Positions 45,975-54,527 are shown, numbered from the stretch's first letter. The stretch is 64,000 nucleotides of DNA from JBGTCD01 sp041749015 (GCA_041749015.1 JBGTCD010000038.1:1-64000); one strand, 5' to 3'. The notes: a model not told the origin generated them from the sequence alone. Made by a program: numbers and translations.

Positions 45975-48527
45975 TTAAATGAAGTTGTAGCGAAGGGTTA
46001 TGCCGTATGTCCTTGGATCTCCAAGCACCCCGGCAAAATGCCCAGCATTACCACCTGCTGGTAGTAGCTGCTCAAAATAGTCCACATTGCCCAAGTTCCT
46101 GCTCCAAAAGTAAATCGTAACGCCTTCTTGTGTTCTAAACCCCATTCTTGAATTAATCAAGGCATATCCGTCCACGTCAAGATATATGGAAGCCGAAGGA
46201 CTTGAAGAAAAAGTTGAACGGCAAAAAACATCTGTACCAAAAAAATATTCACCCTCTTGACCAATGAGCTTTCCTTTTCGGAAGGTTTCAATACCCGTAG
46301 AAAATGCCCATTTTGAAATGCCGGGTAGCGATTCATTTGAAATGTCCTTAAAGTTTTCTCCTCCGGTTTCCTCCAAAGGTACGGGAGCATTGGTGAATGA
46401 AACATATCTGCCATCCGTATAGGCGATGGATGCTGTGAGTCTAAGGTATTTAGGTAAGAAATAACCTCCTTCAAGTTCTGCTCCAGCTACTCTTACCTGA
46501 TCAGCATTGGCCAGGTAGCCCCTGTTGACTCCAAGCTCAGCCGACCTCACTAATGTTTGATAATTATAAACATCAGTATTGAAAACGGTGAAATTCAAAT
46601 TCGAATTCCTGGTAGGTTCTGATTTTATACCGAGCTCATAGTGGCTTGCCCGCTCTGGCTTTATCACGGCAAGTTCGGTCAATGGCTGACCACCTTCGGT
46701 AGGAAGTCCACCCAAATTCAATCCAACCGGCTTAAAGCCCAATGAATATGTTCCGTACATCCGAGCCTTCCGGCTTACTTTATAGAGCAGTGATATCTGA
46801 CCGGATGCATTAAAATCATCAATATTGGCCGTAAATGCCTGGTCGGTGTAAACACTGCGTTGAAGTGCTATCAATTCAGGGTCCGTGGTTTGCAGACCCC
46901 CATACGTTTCCCGACTGAAGTCTACTTCTTTTTGATCGTAGTTCAGCCGTATTCCGGGAAGAATGGTTAACCTATCGCTGATTTTCCAATCCACCTGCCC
47001 AAAAATGGCCCCGCTAAAATTTTTGAAACTCGGGTTGGTTCTGATACCATAGCCCTCCAGCAATCCAGGAGTCTGCCACAGATGGTTTTGGTTATTTTGT
47101 ACAAATCGCCATTGGTCACGACCTGATTCTTCGCGGTGGGCTCCAACAGCATCAAGTTTCTGATAAAATGCAAATACCCCAATGAGACCACTTAGTTTAT
47201 CATTGAAATCGCCCGCATAGCGTACTTCCTGAGACCATTGATGGTGGATGGATGGTGCTTGTGAAAGTGCAAGGGCTTGTAGTCCAGTGAAATCTCTGTC
47301 ATTTGAAGGTCCCCAATTCCAGGAGCGCCAGGCTGAGGTAGCGGTCAATGTTCCCTTGCCAATATCAAAGTCTGCATTTAAGGATATCCCTCCCATATCC
47401 TGATCGGAGCGCCAGGGGGTGTCGTGATCGATTATCCTGTCGAATGGGTTACGACTGGGAAGGTCATAATTGAGATCAGCAATTATGTTTTCAAATTGTC
47501 TGAATTCGGGTCGTTGGGTAGGGGCGGTTCCGGCATACACCTGGGCATATCCGTCAGGTCGCTGTCGGGTGTAATCTCCTGCAAAGGTAATGGCGATATT
47601 ATCAGATGGTATGTAAAGTAATTGCGCCCTTATACCTTGATTGTTAAGTGTATTGGTGTAGCTATCATTTGATACATTGTAAATGTTCCCGTCCCGGTGT
47701 GTACCCGTAAATGATAAGCGTGCTGCAAGTTTGTCTTTTACCAAGGGGCCTGATATCGAGCCCTTGGTTTGAATAAATCCAAAATTACCAAAGGACTGCT
47801 CAAATATTCCTGTTGTAATGAAGGTCGGCTTTCGGCTTGTGATGTTAAAGGTACCTGCGGTTGTATTTTTCCCAAATAGGGTGCCTTGTGGACCCCTCAG
47901 TACTTCGATTTGTTGAATGTCGATGAAATCCAGGGTTGCAGCAGCAGGTCGAGCGTAATAGACTCCATCTACATAAAAGCCCACACCTGGGTCTATCCCA
48001 TCATTGGTCAACCCGAAAGTTGAACCGATTCCACGAATATTGAGCGTGGTGTTTCTGGGATTTGAAGAGTAAAGTTGCACTGATGGCACCAATTCCTTTA
48101 CTCTGTTTACATTAAATGAGGTAGAATTGTCCAACTCTCTGGCACCTATTACAGCCATTGCTATCGGAATATCCTGAACTTCCTCACTTCTTCTTCTGGC
48201 GGTAACGATAACCTCATTGAGTGAAGATGAGGAAGGTATTAAATAGATTTCCAACTTTCTGTTACCATCAAGTTCTAATTCTTTCGCTTCGTATCCTAAG
48301 AAATTAAATATGAGTTTTACAGGGAATTCTCCGTTATAATCGAGGTTAAACTCGCCGGTTACGTCAGTGGCAGCACCGGTATTGGTCCCTTTTACAACAA
48401 TAGTTGCACCGATAAGTGGTTCGGCTGTTTGGGCATCAATTACTTTTCCTGATAGAATCGTTTGTGTCAGACCCTGTGTCCCAGCCAAAGCCACCAACAG
48501 CAAAACGAATTTAAATTTCATCTTCAT
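45975..48527 (-). CDS. TonB-dependent outer membrane receptor with CarboxypepD_reg-like domain
   Basis: The 850-residue protein has a signal peptide, then a carboxypeptidase-regulatory-like domain (LSGKVIDAQTAEPLIGATI to about residue 105), a plug domain with SLNEVIVTARRRSEEVQDI, IRGIGS and EVLRGPQGTLFGKNTTAG, and a 22-strand barrel ending in the aromatic YGITLRYNFI. No SusD partner is present, so it is not a typical glycan receptor; small molecules, siderophores or other metal chelates are possible. ATG 48525-48527 places the signal peptide correctly; an in-frame start at 48635 would translate the operator region and is not believed. Confidence 0.94.
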   Translation of the reverse strand: MKMKFKFVLLLVALAGTQGLTQTILSGKVIDAQTAEPLIGATIVVKGTNTGAATDVTGEFNLDYNGEFPVKLIFNFLGYEAKELELDGNRKLEIYLIPSSSSLNEVIVTARRRSEEVQDIPIAMAVIGARELDNSTSFNVNRVKELVPSVQLYSSNPRNTTLNIRGIGSTFGLTNDGIDPGVGFYVDGVYYARPAAATLDFIDIQQIEVLRGPQGTLFGKNTTAGTFNITSRKPTFITTGIFEQSFGNFGFIQTKGSISGPLVKDKLAARLSFTGTHRDGNIYNVSNDSYTNTLNNQGIRAQLLYIPSDNIAITFAGDYTRQRPDGYAQVYAGTAPTQRPEFRQFENIIADLNYDLPSRNPFDRIIDHDTPWRSDQDMGGISLNADFDIGKGTLTATSAWRSWNWGPSNDRDFTGLQALALSQAPSIHHQWSQEVRYAGDFNDKLSGLIGVFAFYQKLDAVGAHREESGRDQWRFVQNNQNHLWQTPGLLEGYGIRTNPSFKNFSGAIFGQVDWKISDRLTILPGIRLNYDQKEVDFSRETYGGLQTTDPELIALQRSVYTDQAFTANIDDFNASGQISLLYKVSRKARMYGTYSLGFKPVGLNLGGLPTEGGQPLTELAVIKPERASHYELGIKSEPTRNSNLNFTVFNTDVYNYQTLVRSAELGVNRGYLANADQVRVAGAELEGGYFLPKYLRLTASIAYTDGRYVSFTNAPVPLEETGGENFKDISNESLPGISKWAFSTGIETFRKGKLIGQEGEYFFGTDVFCRSTFSSSPSASIYLDVDGYALINSRMGFRTQEGVTIYFWSRNLGNVDYFEQLLPAGGNAGHFAGVLGDPRTYGITLRYNFI

Positions 48528-48555
48528 TTTTAAAAATTTTAAACAATAACATACT

Positions 48556-48578
48556 ACTCCTACCAATTTTATAGGATA
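48556..48578 (-). promoter_or_regulatory. Candidate Rrf2 operator, proximal site
   Basis: An imperfect inverted repeat with arms TCCTA (48558-48562) and TAGGA (72-76 of the same hundred) and a 9 bp spacer lies 29 bp upstream of the receptor start. Its left arm extends as ACTCCTA, against the perfect TATCCTA of the distal site. Confidence 0.65.
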
Positions 48579-48603
48579 TAAGCGCAAACATACAAAATGT
48601 TTA

Positions 48604-48626
48604 TATCCTACCAAATTAATAGGATA
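48604..48626 (-). promoter_or_regulatory. Candidate Rrf2 operator, distal site
   Basis: A perfect inverted repeat: TATCCTA (48604-48610), 9 bp spacer CCAAATTAA, TAGGATA (48620-48626). Its centre is 48 bp from that of the proximal site, with the same spacer length and a similar spacer sequence. It lies between the Rrf2 stop and the receptor start. Confidence 0.75.
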
Positions 48627-48638
48627 AAGATGCAAGTT

Positions 48639-49073
48639 TTATTTTTTGCTAAGTCTGACTTCCCTTTCAATGATATTTGAGAGGGTGGCATTTTTGAGAC
48701 GTGTTACGGTTTCGTTTCTAATTTCCATTGCAACTTGTCTTATTCCACACGTTTCTTCATCTACACATTCTTCGCAGCGTTCATAAAAATTGAATGTAAC
48801 ACATGGAAGCAAGGCAATGGCCCCATCAAATAGCCGCGTTACTTTTGCCAAATGAATTTTTTCCGGGGGTCCGTTTAGTGAATACCCTCCAACTTTTCCT
48901 TTCTTGCTATTCAGAATTCTGGCGTTTTTTAGCTCTGTCAAAATTGATTCTAGAAATTTTAATGGAATATTCTGTTCTTCCGCAATTCTACTTGCAGATA
49001 TAGGCTGGTCTTCGATATGTTTAGCAATATAAACCAATGCGTTGATGGCGTATTTTGTTTTTTTGGATAACAT
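48639..49073 (-). CDS. Rrf2 family transcriptional regulator with candidate Fe-S cysteines
   Basis: The 144-residue protein has the Rrf2 winged helix (residues 1-75; YAINALVYIAKH, ISASRIAEEQNIPLKFLESIL, KKGKVGGYSL). Cysteines at 91, 100, 103 and 109 form C-x8-C-x2-C-x5-C, fit to hold an Fe-S cluster as in IscR, NsrR and related sensors. The gene lies directly upstream of the receptor and chrA in the same direction, and two inverted repeats between it and the receptor are likely binding sites. The sensed signal (iron, redox, sulfur state) is unknown. Confidence 0.93.
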   Translation of the reverse strand: MLSKKTKYAINALVYIAKHIEDQPISASRIAEEQNIPLKFLESILTELKNARILNSKKGKVGGYSLNGPPEKIHLAKVTRLFDGAIALLPCVTFNFYERCEECVDEETCGIRQVAMEIRNETVTRLKNATLSNIIEREVRLSKK

Positions 49074-49146
49074 GCTTCAAACTTCGTGATTTTTTGTCTT
49101 TGGTTTCGGTTTTCATTAAATATTCTACCCTGGCCATCCTCTCAGG

Positions 49147-49277
49147 GTGAGCCAGATTCATACGGGTCAATGCTGGAGTGATCTTGAAAGCCTCCGGAGA
49201 AAGGAATGGTTTAAGGATCGGGTTTGGTATGGTCCGGACAAGGAAATTGCCTACGGTTGGAGGGTAGTGTCTTTTTA
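49147..49277 (+). pseudogene. Degenerate partial copy of the fahA 3' end
   Basis: Two segments align to fahA by eye: 49147-49178 to 44221-44252 (29 of 32 identical) and 49179-49277 to about 44329-44427 (about 85 of 99 identical), with 76 bp of fahA missing between. The copy includes the ancestral stop and 10 bp beyond it (GTCTTTTTA). It is on the same strand as fahA, carries no open frame, and lies 4.9 kb away, on the far side of the Rrf2-receptor-chrA genes. Confidence 0.88.
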
Positions 49278-49354
49278 GTGTAATATTTGATCTACTCCTT
49301 TTTTTCCCATCCAATAGGTAAAGTCTTCCCACCTTTGTGCTGTAAAGTCAATAT

Positions 49355-49570
49355 TCAATACTTACCTAAGTAAGTTTCATTTTCATTGTACTGCCTGAGG
49401 TGCTCTTTATCAATTTTCTCAATTGATTCCACAAGTCGCGTTCTATTAGCTTTTGTGGATAATAAGTGCTCAGTTTCTTTTAGTGCATTGTATTCCTTAA
49501 TTGACATTATGACTATTTCATCCTCTTCTTTGCTTCTCAGCACTAAGATGACTTCCATTGATTTTGACAC
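49355..49570 (-). pseudogene. YefM/Phd-like antitoxin, N-terminally truncated, no toxin adjacent
   Basis: The residues VIMSIKEYNALKETEHLL and the following KANRTRLVESIEKI match the YefM family closely (compare the [22 protein letters not shown] region of E. coli YefM). The frame opens with a GTG at 49568-49570 in mid-domain. Family-like residues KEHFDY continue upstream to an in-frame TGA at 49589-49591, and beyond it the expected N-terminal DNA-binding strand-helix is not found in any frame. Downstream there is no RelE/YoeB-like toxin, only the fahA remnant. This looks like the relic of a toxin-antitoxin pair. Confidence 0.75.
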
Positions 49571-49694
49571 ATAGTCAAAATGCTCTTTTCAATCCCCTTC
49601 CCATTCCTTACCAGTAAAGAAATTTTTTGTAGGGTTCTTCTGGTTTTAACGTTTGGCCTTTAGTTTGAAGTAGGGTTTAAAAAACAGGATGGAG

Positions 49695-50705
49695 TTATTC
49701 TACTTTAGCTCTTGTATACAATTCCGTTAACCCCACAGTTAAAAACTCTTTAAGAAGCCGTGAGGTTTCTTTTTTATATAATTCGCCATCACAAGTAACC
49801 GCATGAGATGCTGTTAAAGATTTATCTGTGGTGACATAGACATAATTTGCCCAATTGGGAATATTTGTAGCTTGGGCTGTAGTGGTTTCACTGAATTTTT
49901 CGTCCTTAAAAACAGGAGCTTGTATAGGGATACTTTTCTTTAACTCATTTTGAATAGCGGCTGTTGCGGCAGTAAATGTTTTCCCATAACTGAAATTCAC
50001 CTTTGACATATCCATATGAGGGCCAGGTGTCCTTTCAACTTTAAAATTCACCTTCCCTTTTACATTTGAAATATTAAGCAATTCGGACCGGAATACTTTC
50101 ATATCAATAAAATCAACTGTAAAAGAAACATCCGCAATAATAGCATCATCCAATTCACTAGAAAGTGCAGGTGAACGGTCAAAGAAAGTGTCTTTCTCTT
50201 TCCCGGATTTTTTTTCGCCCGGAACAAAATAATCAAAACCTTCCGGTGTGACTCTCACAAAGCCTGTAGCCTCTGCACTACTTAACTCTCCTCCAGATTT
50301 TCTTACCCAATCACTATAAAGCTTGGTTTTAGCTGCTAAATCAGGGGAAACGATTTCAAAACCTTTACTTTCCAAATCACTAATAAAATACTGGTAAGCC
50401 TGGTTGGTTATTTCTATAAAATCTTCACTGTCTATTCCGTATAAAGCCACACCCATAGCTGTTGATGTACTGGAGTGAACCCTACCAAAACTTTCTCCAC
50501 CGGTGGTAGAGGCTTCGGCACTTCCAAAGACTTCAAAATAAATATTGAAGCTATTGATGAATACCTTTTTCGGAGCACTCTTAAATTTAGCTTGACTAAA
50601 TCCTTTTCCTCCTACTTCTTTTTCAGTAATGGTCTGCGAAAAGCAATTAAGAGAAGCAACAAAAGCTGATATAATTAATGCGATTGAATAGTACCTTGTT
50701 TTCAT
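49695..50705 (-). CDS. Exported protein of unknown function
   Basis: A signal peptide (residues 1-21, ending NCFSQ) is followed by about 315 residues with no membrane segment and no motif I recognise. The mature part alternates predicted strands and helices and has a region rich in Ser and Thr (about 45-70). ATG 50703-50705 is preferred. It follows the membrane AraC regulator gene in the same direction with a 94 bp gap and may be one of its targets, though this is only positional. Confidence 0.72.
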   Translation of the reverse strand: MKTRYYSIALIISAFVASLNCFSQTITEKEVGGKGFSQAKFKSAPKKVFINSFNIYFEVFGSAEASTTGGESFGRVHSSTSTAMGVALYGIDSEDFIEITNQAYQYFISDLESKGFEIVSPDLAAKTKLYSDWVRKSGGELSSAEATGFVRVTPEGFDYFVPGEKKSGKEKDTFFDRSPALSSELDDAIIADVSFTVDFIDMKVFRSELLNISNVKGKVNFKVERTPGPHMDMSKVNFSYGKTFTAATAAIQNELKKSIPIQAPVFKDEKFSETTTAQATNIPNWANYVYVTTDKSLTASHAVTCDGELYKKETSRLLKEFLTVGLTELYTRAKVE

Positions 50706-50799
50706 AGGTTGATGAATTTTTAAAGTGTGTATAAAAATTAAAAATATCATTTTTTACCAATGAGGTTGTTCCGATTTTTAAATCGGAACAAAAAAAAGT

Positions 50800-51918
50800 C
50801 TATTCTTCGTTAAAATTCGAGGGATTTTTGCCTGTGTATTTTTTAAATGATCTATAAAAAGCAGTCCTACTATTGAAGCCAACTTCGTAAGCGATCCCTT
50901 CTATCGAAAGATTATTTTTCGGAATTTTACTTAATAATATTTTTGCTTCCTCGACACGATTTTCATTTATTAAATCATAGAAAGTGGTTTTCAAGCCTTG
51001 GTTAATTTCTTTAGAAATTTGATAAGCTGGAACTTTTAATTCCGAAGCTAATTTGTGAAGGGTGATTTCAGGGTCTTTAAAAATTTTCTTTTGATTTATA
51101 TACTGCATTATTTTATTTGGGAGGTCCTCCGGAAAATGTTGTTTTCCTTCTAAGACTTTTTTCAGACTCTGAATGGGAATATTAATTTCTTTATCAAGCT
51201 GAATATTAAATGATTCACTTGTAAAAATAGCATTGTAGTGAAAGGCACTATAGAGGATAAAGATGAAAACAACTAATATTACCAATGGTAGAAATATATA
51301 TTCTACCAATACTGTATCAATTGAAGTGTACAAGAGAGTCGTTACGAACGTAAGTGACCAAAACAGTATAATGAAATACTTTAGGTACGAATATTTTGTT
51401 GCTTCAATACTGGAAACAACATCTTTTGCTTTCCTTTTGTATTGATAAATATCTATAGCCCCAAATGTAAAATAGACCAATTGAAGTAGGAAAAATAAAA
51501 GGCTGTAAATTTCCATTTCTAAAGGATAGGGCCCCTCCAATACTGATGAAATGTACTTTTGTTGTATAGTTTTATCCTGTAGACCAAAATCTACACTCAT
51601 ATAAATAATGAAACATAACAACAATCCACTGAGTAAAAACAAAAGCTTCTGGCGAGTGATTTTTTTTCCAATAAGCAGGAGAATGTAATAGTATACCAGT
51701 GGGGCGAATAAAATAGCCGTTCCCTGCACAATAAAGTAGGAGTACGGAAACCGGTAAATGGAACCTGAAAGTATAAGGATGTTATTGGCAAAATTAAGTC
51801 CGGGGATCAAAAAAATAAATGCCAATATTTTATTGGGAAGGGGATTGTTTTTTCTATGAAAAAGCAATGCGGAAATAATTAAAATATTGAATATTACAAG
51901 TGAATGGAGAATAATCAT
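50800..51918 (-). CDS. Membrane-associated AraC-family transcriptional regulator
   Basis: The first 235 residues hold about seven hydrophobic helices, like a 7TM receptor module. The last 120 residues are an AraC/XylS DNA-binding domain: PAYQISKEINQGLKTTFYDLINENRVEEAK and GIAYEVGFNSRTAFYRSFKKYTGKNP match the two helix-turn-helix elements. This architecture is common in Bacteroidota, where the membrane part probably senses a lipid or extracellular signal. Targets are unknown; the adjacent secreted-protein gene is the nearest candidate. Confidence 0.92.
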   Translation of the reverse strand: MIILHSLVIFNILIISALLFHRKNNPLPNKILAFIFLIPGLNFANNILILSGSIYRFPYSYFIVQGTAILFAPLVYYYILLLIGKKITRQKLLFLLSGLLLCFIIYMSVDFGLQDKTIQQKYISSVLEGPYPLEMEIYSLLFFLLQLVYFTFGAIDIYQYKRKAKDVVSSIEATKYSYLKYFIILFWSLTFVTTLLYTSIDTVLVEYIFLPLVILVVFIFILYSAFHYNAIFTSESFNIQLDKEINIPIQSLKKVLEGKQHFPEDLPNKIMQYINQKKIFKDPEITLHKLASELKVPAYQISKEINQGLKTTFYDLINENRVEEAKILLSKIPKNNLSIEGIAYEVGFNSRTAFYRSFKKYTGKNPSNFNEE

Positions 51919-51951
51919 ATTTTAAAAACTAAATCGTTCCGTACCGTTCTA

Positions 51952-51979
51952 TTTGCCGTTTCCTGACCTATTAATTTTG
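51952..51979 (+). promoter_or_regulatory. Candidate promoter upstream of the flavin reductase gene
   Basis: TTTG at 51952-51955 and TAATTTTG at 51972-51979 are separated by 16 bp and match the Bacteroidota minus-33 and minus-7 elements in order. The box lies about 140 bp upstream of the ATG at 52121, which would give a long leader. The rest of the 193 bp gap shows no other element I can name. Confidence 0.4.
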
Positions 51980-52120
51980 CATCAATATATATCATTTTAG
52001 TTTTATCGGCAACCTGAGCTGAAGATAAGGATTAGGGTTAATATTGGCGTTAGCCTCAGGGTTTATTATCTTGGCATGGTTAAGCATTATGCCTTAGTTT
52101 TAATTACCTAATTGCTGCTT

Positions 52121-53020
52121 ATGAGTACCTATCTCACCGTTGATCCGACCCAAGTAGAGATCCCCAGAATGCACGGGTTGCTACTGGGAGCCATTACCCC
52201 CAGGCCCATCGCTTTTGCCAGTACCATCGATAAGGCAGGCAAGATCAACCTGAGCCCTTTCAGCTACTTTAATGTATTCAGCACCAGGCCGCCCATCATG
52301 ATTTTTTCACCGGCAAGGTCTGGGCGTGATAATACCACCAAACATACCCTCGACAATGTATTGGAAGTCCCGGAAGTGGTCATCAATGTGGTAGATTATT
52401 CCATGGTGCAGCAGGTTTCCCTCGCCAGCACCGTTTACCCAAAGGGTGTGAATGAGTTTGTAAAAGCCGGCTTCACTGAAATAAAATCTACTGTAGTGAA
52501 TCCTCCCAGGGTAGCAGAGTCACCTGCTGCTTTTGAATGCAAGGTCAATCAGGTCATCCCCCTGGGAAATCAGGGCGGAGCCGGTAATCTGGTAATCTGC
52601 GAGGTGCTCCTGGTGCATTATGCCAGCCGGATTTTTGATGATGCCGGACAAATTGACCCGCAAAAGCTAGACGCGGTGGGGCGCATGGGCGGCAACTGGT
52701 ATGCCCGTGCTTCAGGCGAGGCGGTCTTCGAAGTACCCAAACCCTCACATCCCCTTGGGATCGGAGTGGATCAACTGCCAAAACATATTCTTAACAGTCC
52801 GGTGCTTACCGGCAATGACCTGGGCAAACTGGGTAATATCAGCAAACTGCCGGACCCATCGGAAGTAGAGGCCTTCAGAAAAAATGATCGGCTGAAAATG
52901 GTGCTTGGGACTACCCTGAATGGCAGTGATGCCCGAAGGCAGGAATTGCACAGGCTGGCGGCCCAATTTCTCAAAAGCGACGAAATCGAAAAAGCCTGGA
53001 AAACTTTGCTCCAGGAGTAA
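52121..53020 (+). CDS. Flavin reductase-like domain protein (FMN-binding split barrel)
   Basis: The 299-residue protein has the flavin reductase-like fold: GLLLGAITPRPIAFASTID, then NLSPFSYFNVFSTRPPIMIFSP with the FMN phosphate region, and HTLDNVLEVPEVVINVVDYSM. Members bind FMN and supply reduced flavin or act as oxygenase partners; the long C-terminal part (about 200-299) is typical of the group in Bacteroidota. It is monocistronic, ending at the strong terminator at 53089. The substrate is unknown. Confidence 0.88.
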   Translation: MSTYLTVDPTQVEIPRMHGLLLGAITPRPIAFASTIDKAGKINLSPFSYFNVFSTRPPIMIFSPARSGRDNTTKHTLDNVLEVPEVVINVVDYSMVQQVSLASTVYPKGVNEFVKAGFTEIKSTVVNPPRVAESPAAFECKVNQVIPLGNQGGAGNLVICEVLLVHYASRIFDDAGQIDPQKLDAVGRMGGNWYARASGEAVFEVPKPSHPLGIGVDQLPKHILNSPVLTGNDLGKLGNISKLPDPSEVEAFRKNDRLKMVLGTTLNGSDARRQELHRLAAQFLKSDEIEKAWKTLLQE

Positions 53021-53088
53021 ACCTTTTGAAAATAGCTCCGTTAGACAAGTTAGGTTTACAGGTTAAATAGTTATTAATTTAACGATAG

Positions 53089-53120
53089 AATCACACCTCG
53101 TCCTGAGGTGTGATTTTTTT
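53089..53120 (+). terminator. Strong intrinsic terminator after the flavin reductase gene
   Basis: An 11 bp perfect stem (AATCACACCTC at 53089-53099, GAGGTGTGATT at 53105-53115) with a 5 nt loop is followed by a T run. It separates the flavin reductase gene from the downstream RimB-like/RimK unit. Confidence 0.93.
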
Positions 53121-53199
53121 GTCTTGTAGGTATCATTCCTATCATTTACTTAAGGTCAAAAATTAGCAAGGTTTATCAGGATTAAATACCTTTGATGGT

Positions 53200-53622
53200 A
53201 TGTCCCCACTATTAATCATCGGTCGGCACGAATGGGTCACCATCGCGGAGTTTGGGATGGCGGGAATCCCTGCCAAGGTAGATACAGGGGCTTATACCTC
53301 CTCAATTCATTGCGCTCATAGCGCACTGGTTGAAGATCGACTGGAATTCATACTGCTGGATAAGGGCATACCCGGATATACCGGCAAAACTTTGTCCACT
53401 TCCCGCTTCAAAAAAAAGAAAGTGAAAAACTCATTTGGTCAGACCGAGGAGCGTTTCATCATTACCACAGAGGTGGAAATACTGGGCAAATCCTTTAAAG
53501 CGGATTTTTCCTTAAGCAATCGGTCGGAACTTAGATTTCCAATCCTCCTCGGTCGGAAAATGTTAAAGAAGCGTTTTCTGGTCGATGTGTCTAAAAAATT
53601 TATTTCAAAAAATATATTATGA
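53200..53622 (+). CDS. RimB-like retropepsin-type protease (ATP-dependent zinc protease family)
   Basis: The 140-residue protein opens IIGRHEWVTIAEFGMAGIPAKVDTGAYTSSI, with the DTGA that marks the active site of retropepsin-like proteases, and ends with the FPILLGRKMLKKRFLVDVSK block of the family. In other bacteria such proteins remove glutamates added by RimK. The stop overlaps the rimK start by 4 bp (ATGA), matching that partnership. A TACCTTTG box at 53187-53194 lies only 5 bp upstream of the ATG, so if it is the promoter the transcript may be leaderless. Confidence 0.88.
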   Translation: MSPLLIIGRHEWVTIAEFGMAGIPAKVDTGAYTSSIHCAHSALVEDRLEFILLDKGIPGYTGKTLSTSRFKKKKVKNSFGQTEERFIITTEVEILGKSFKADFSLSNRSELRFPILLGRKMLKKRFLVDVSKKFISKNIL

Positions 53623-54527
53623 AAATAGCTGTTCTATCCCGCAATCCCCAACTTTATTCTACCCGGAGGCTGGTAGAAGCTGCTGAAGGACGTGGTCATG
53701 AGACCATAGTAGTAGACCACCTCCGCTGTAATATCCTCATTGAAAAAAAACATCCCTCCATCCATTATAAAGGCATTGACCTCAATGATATTGACGCGGT
53801 GATTCCCAGAATTGGGGCATCAGTGACCTTCTATGGTTCGGCGGTGGTGCGGCAGTTTGAAATGATGAAGGTTTTTACTGCGGTAGAATCTCAGGCCCTG
53901 ATCAGGTCCCGGGATAAGCTCAGGAGTTTGCAAATACTTTCGAGAGCTGGCATGGGGCTGCCTAAAACGGTATTTACCAATTACAGTCGCGAAGTTGATG
54001 AACTGATCGATGCAGTGGGTGGCGCGCCTTTGATTATCAAGCTACTTGAGGGCACCCAGGGGCTTGGGGTCGTCTTGGCAGAAAACAAGAAGGCTGCTAA
54101 ATCTGTCATTGAAGCCTTCCATGGGTTGAAGGCCAGGATTATTGTGCAGGAATTTATCAAGGAAGCCAAAGGCGCTGATATCAGGGCTTTTATTGTAGAT
54201 GGCGAGGTGGTAGGGGCTATGAAACGCCAGGCTAAGGAAGGGGAGTTCCGGTCTAATCTGCATAGAGGGGGCAGCTCAGAAATTATCAAACTGACCAGGG
54301 CACAGAAGGCTGCTGCTATCGCTGCCGCCCGGAAAATGGGCTTGGGAGTGGCCGGTGTGGACATGCTCGAGTCCTCACGTGGGCCTCTGATTCTGGAGGT
54401 CAACAGCTCCCCAGGATTGCAGGGTATTGAAAAAGCCACCGGGATTGACATTGCCGGGAAAATTATCGATTTTTTGGAGCGCAATCAGGGTAAGAAAAAA
54501 ATTCAAAAAGATAAAGTCAATGCATGA
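53619..54527 (+). CDS. rimK: RimK-type ATP-grasp ligase (ribosomal protein S6--L-glutamate ligase-like)
   Basis: RimK adds glutamates to the C-terminus of ribosomal protein S6 and can also make poly-glutamate. The 302-residue product has IPRIGASVTFYGSAVVRQFE, then the ATP-grasp loop APLIIKLLEGTQGLGVVLAE, QEFIKEAKGADIRAFIVDG, and the metal-binding ILEVNSSPGLQGIE. It lies between the RimB-like protease (4 bp overlap) and a deacylase (8 bp overlap). S6 is not in the window, so whether it or a small metabolite is the substrate cannot be settled here. Confidence 0.93.
   Translation: MKIAVLSRNPQLYSTRRLVEAAEGRGHETIVVDHLRCNILIEKKHPSIHYKGIDLNDIDAVIPRIGASVTFYGSAVVRQFEMMKVFTAVESQALIRSRDKLRSLQILSRAGMGLPKTVFTNYSREVDELIDAVGGAPLIIKLLEGTQGLGVVLAENKKAAKSVIEAFHGLKARIIVQEFIKEAKGADIRAFIVDGEVVGAMKRQAKEGEFRSNLHRGGSSEIIKLTRAQKAAAIAAARKMGLGVAGVDMLESSRGPLILEVNSSPGLQGIEKATGIDIAGKIIDFLERNQGKKKIQKDKVNA

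Noticed and set aside
48528..48635. Extended start of the TonB receptor at 48635
   Set aside because: The added 36 residues come from translating the two operator repeats, and the signal peptide begins properly at 48527.
49021..49332. 103-codon minus-strand open frame
   Set aside because: It crosses the start of the Rrf2 gene and the fahA remnant, and its sequence matches neither family nor any known protein motif.
53187..53194. TACCTTTG as a firm promoter for the RimB-like gene
   Set aside because: It matches the minus-7 box but is only 5 bp from the ATG and no minus-33 element is evident, so it is mentioned only within the gene entry.
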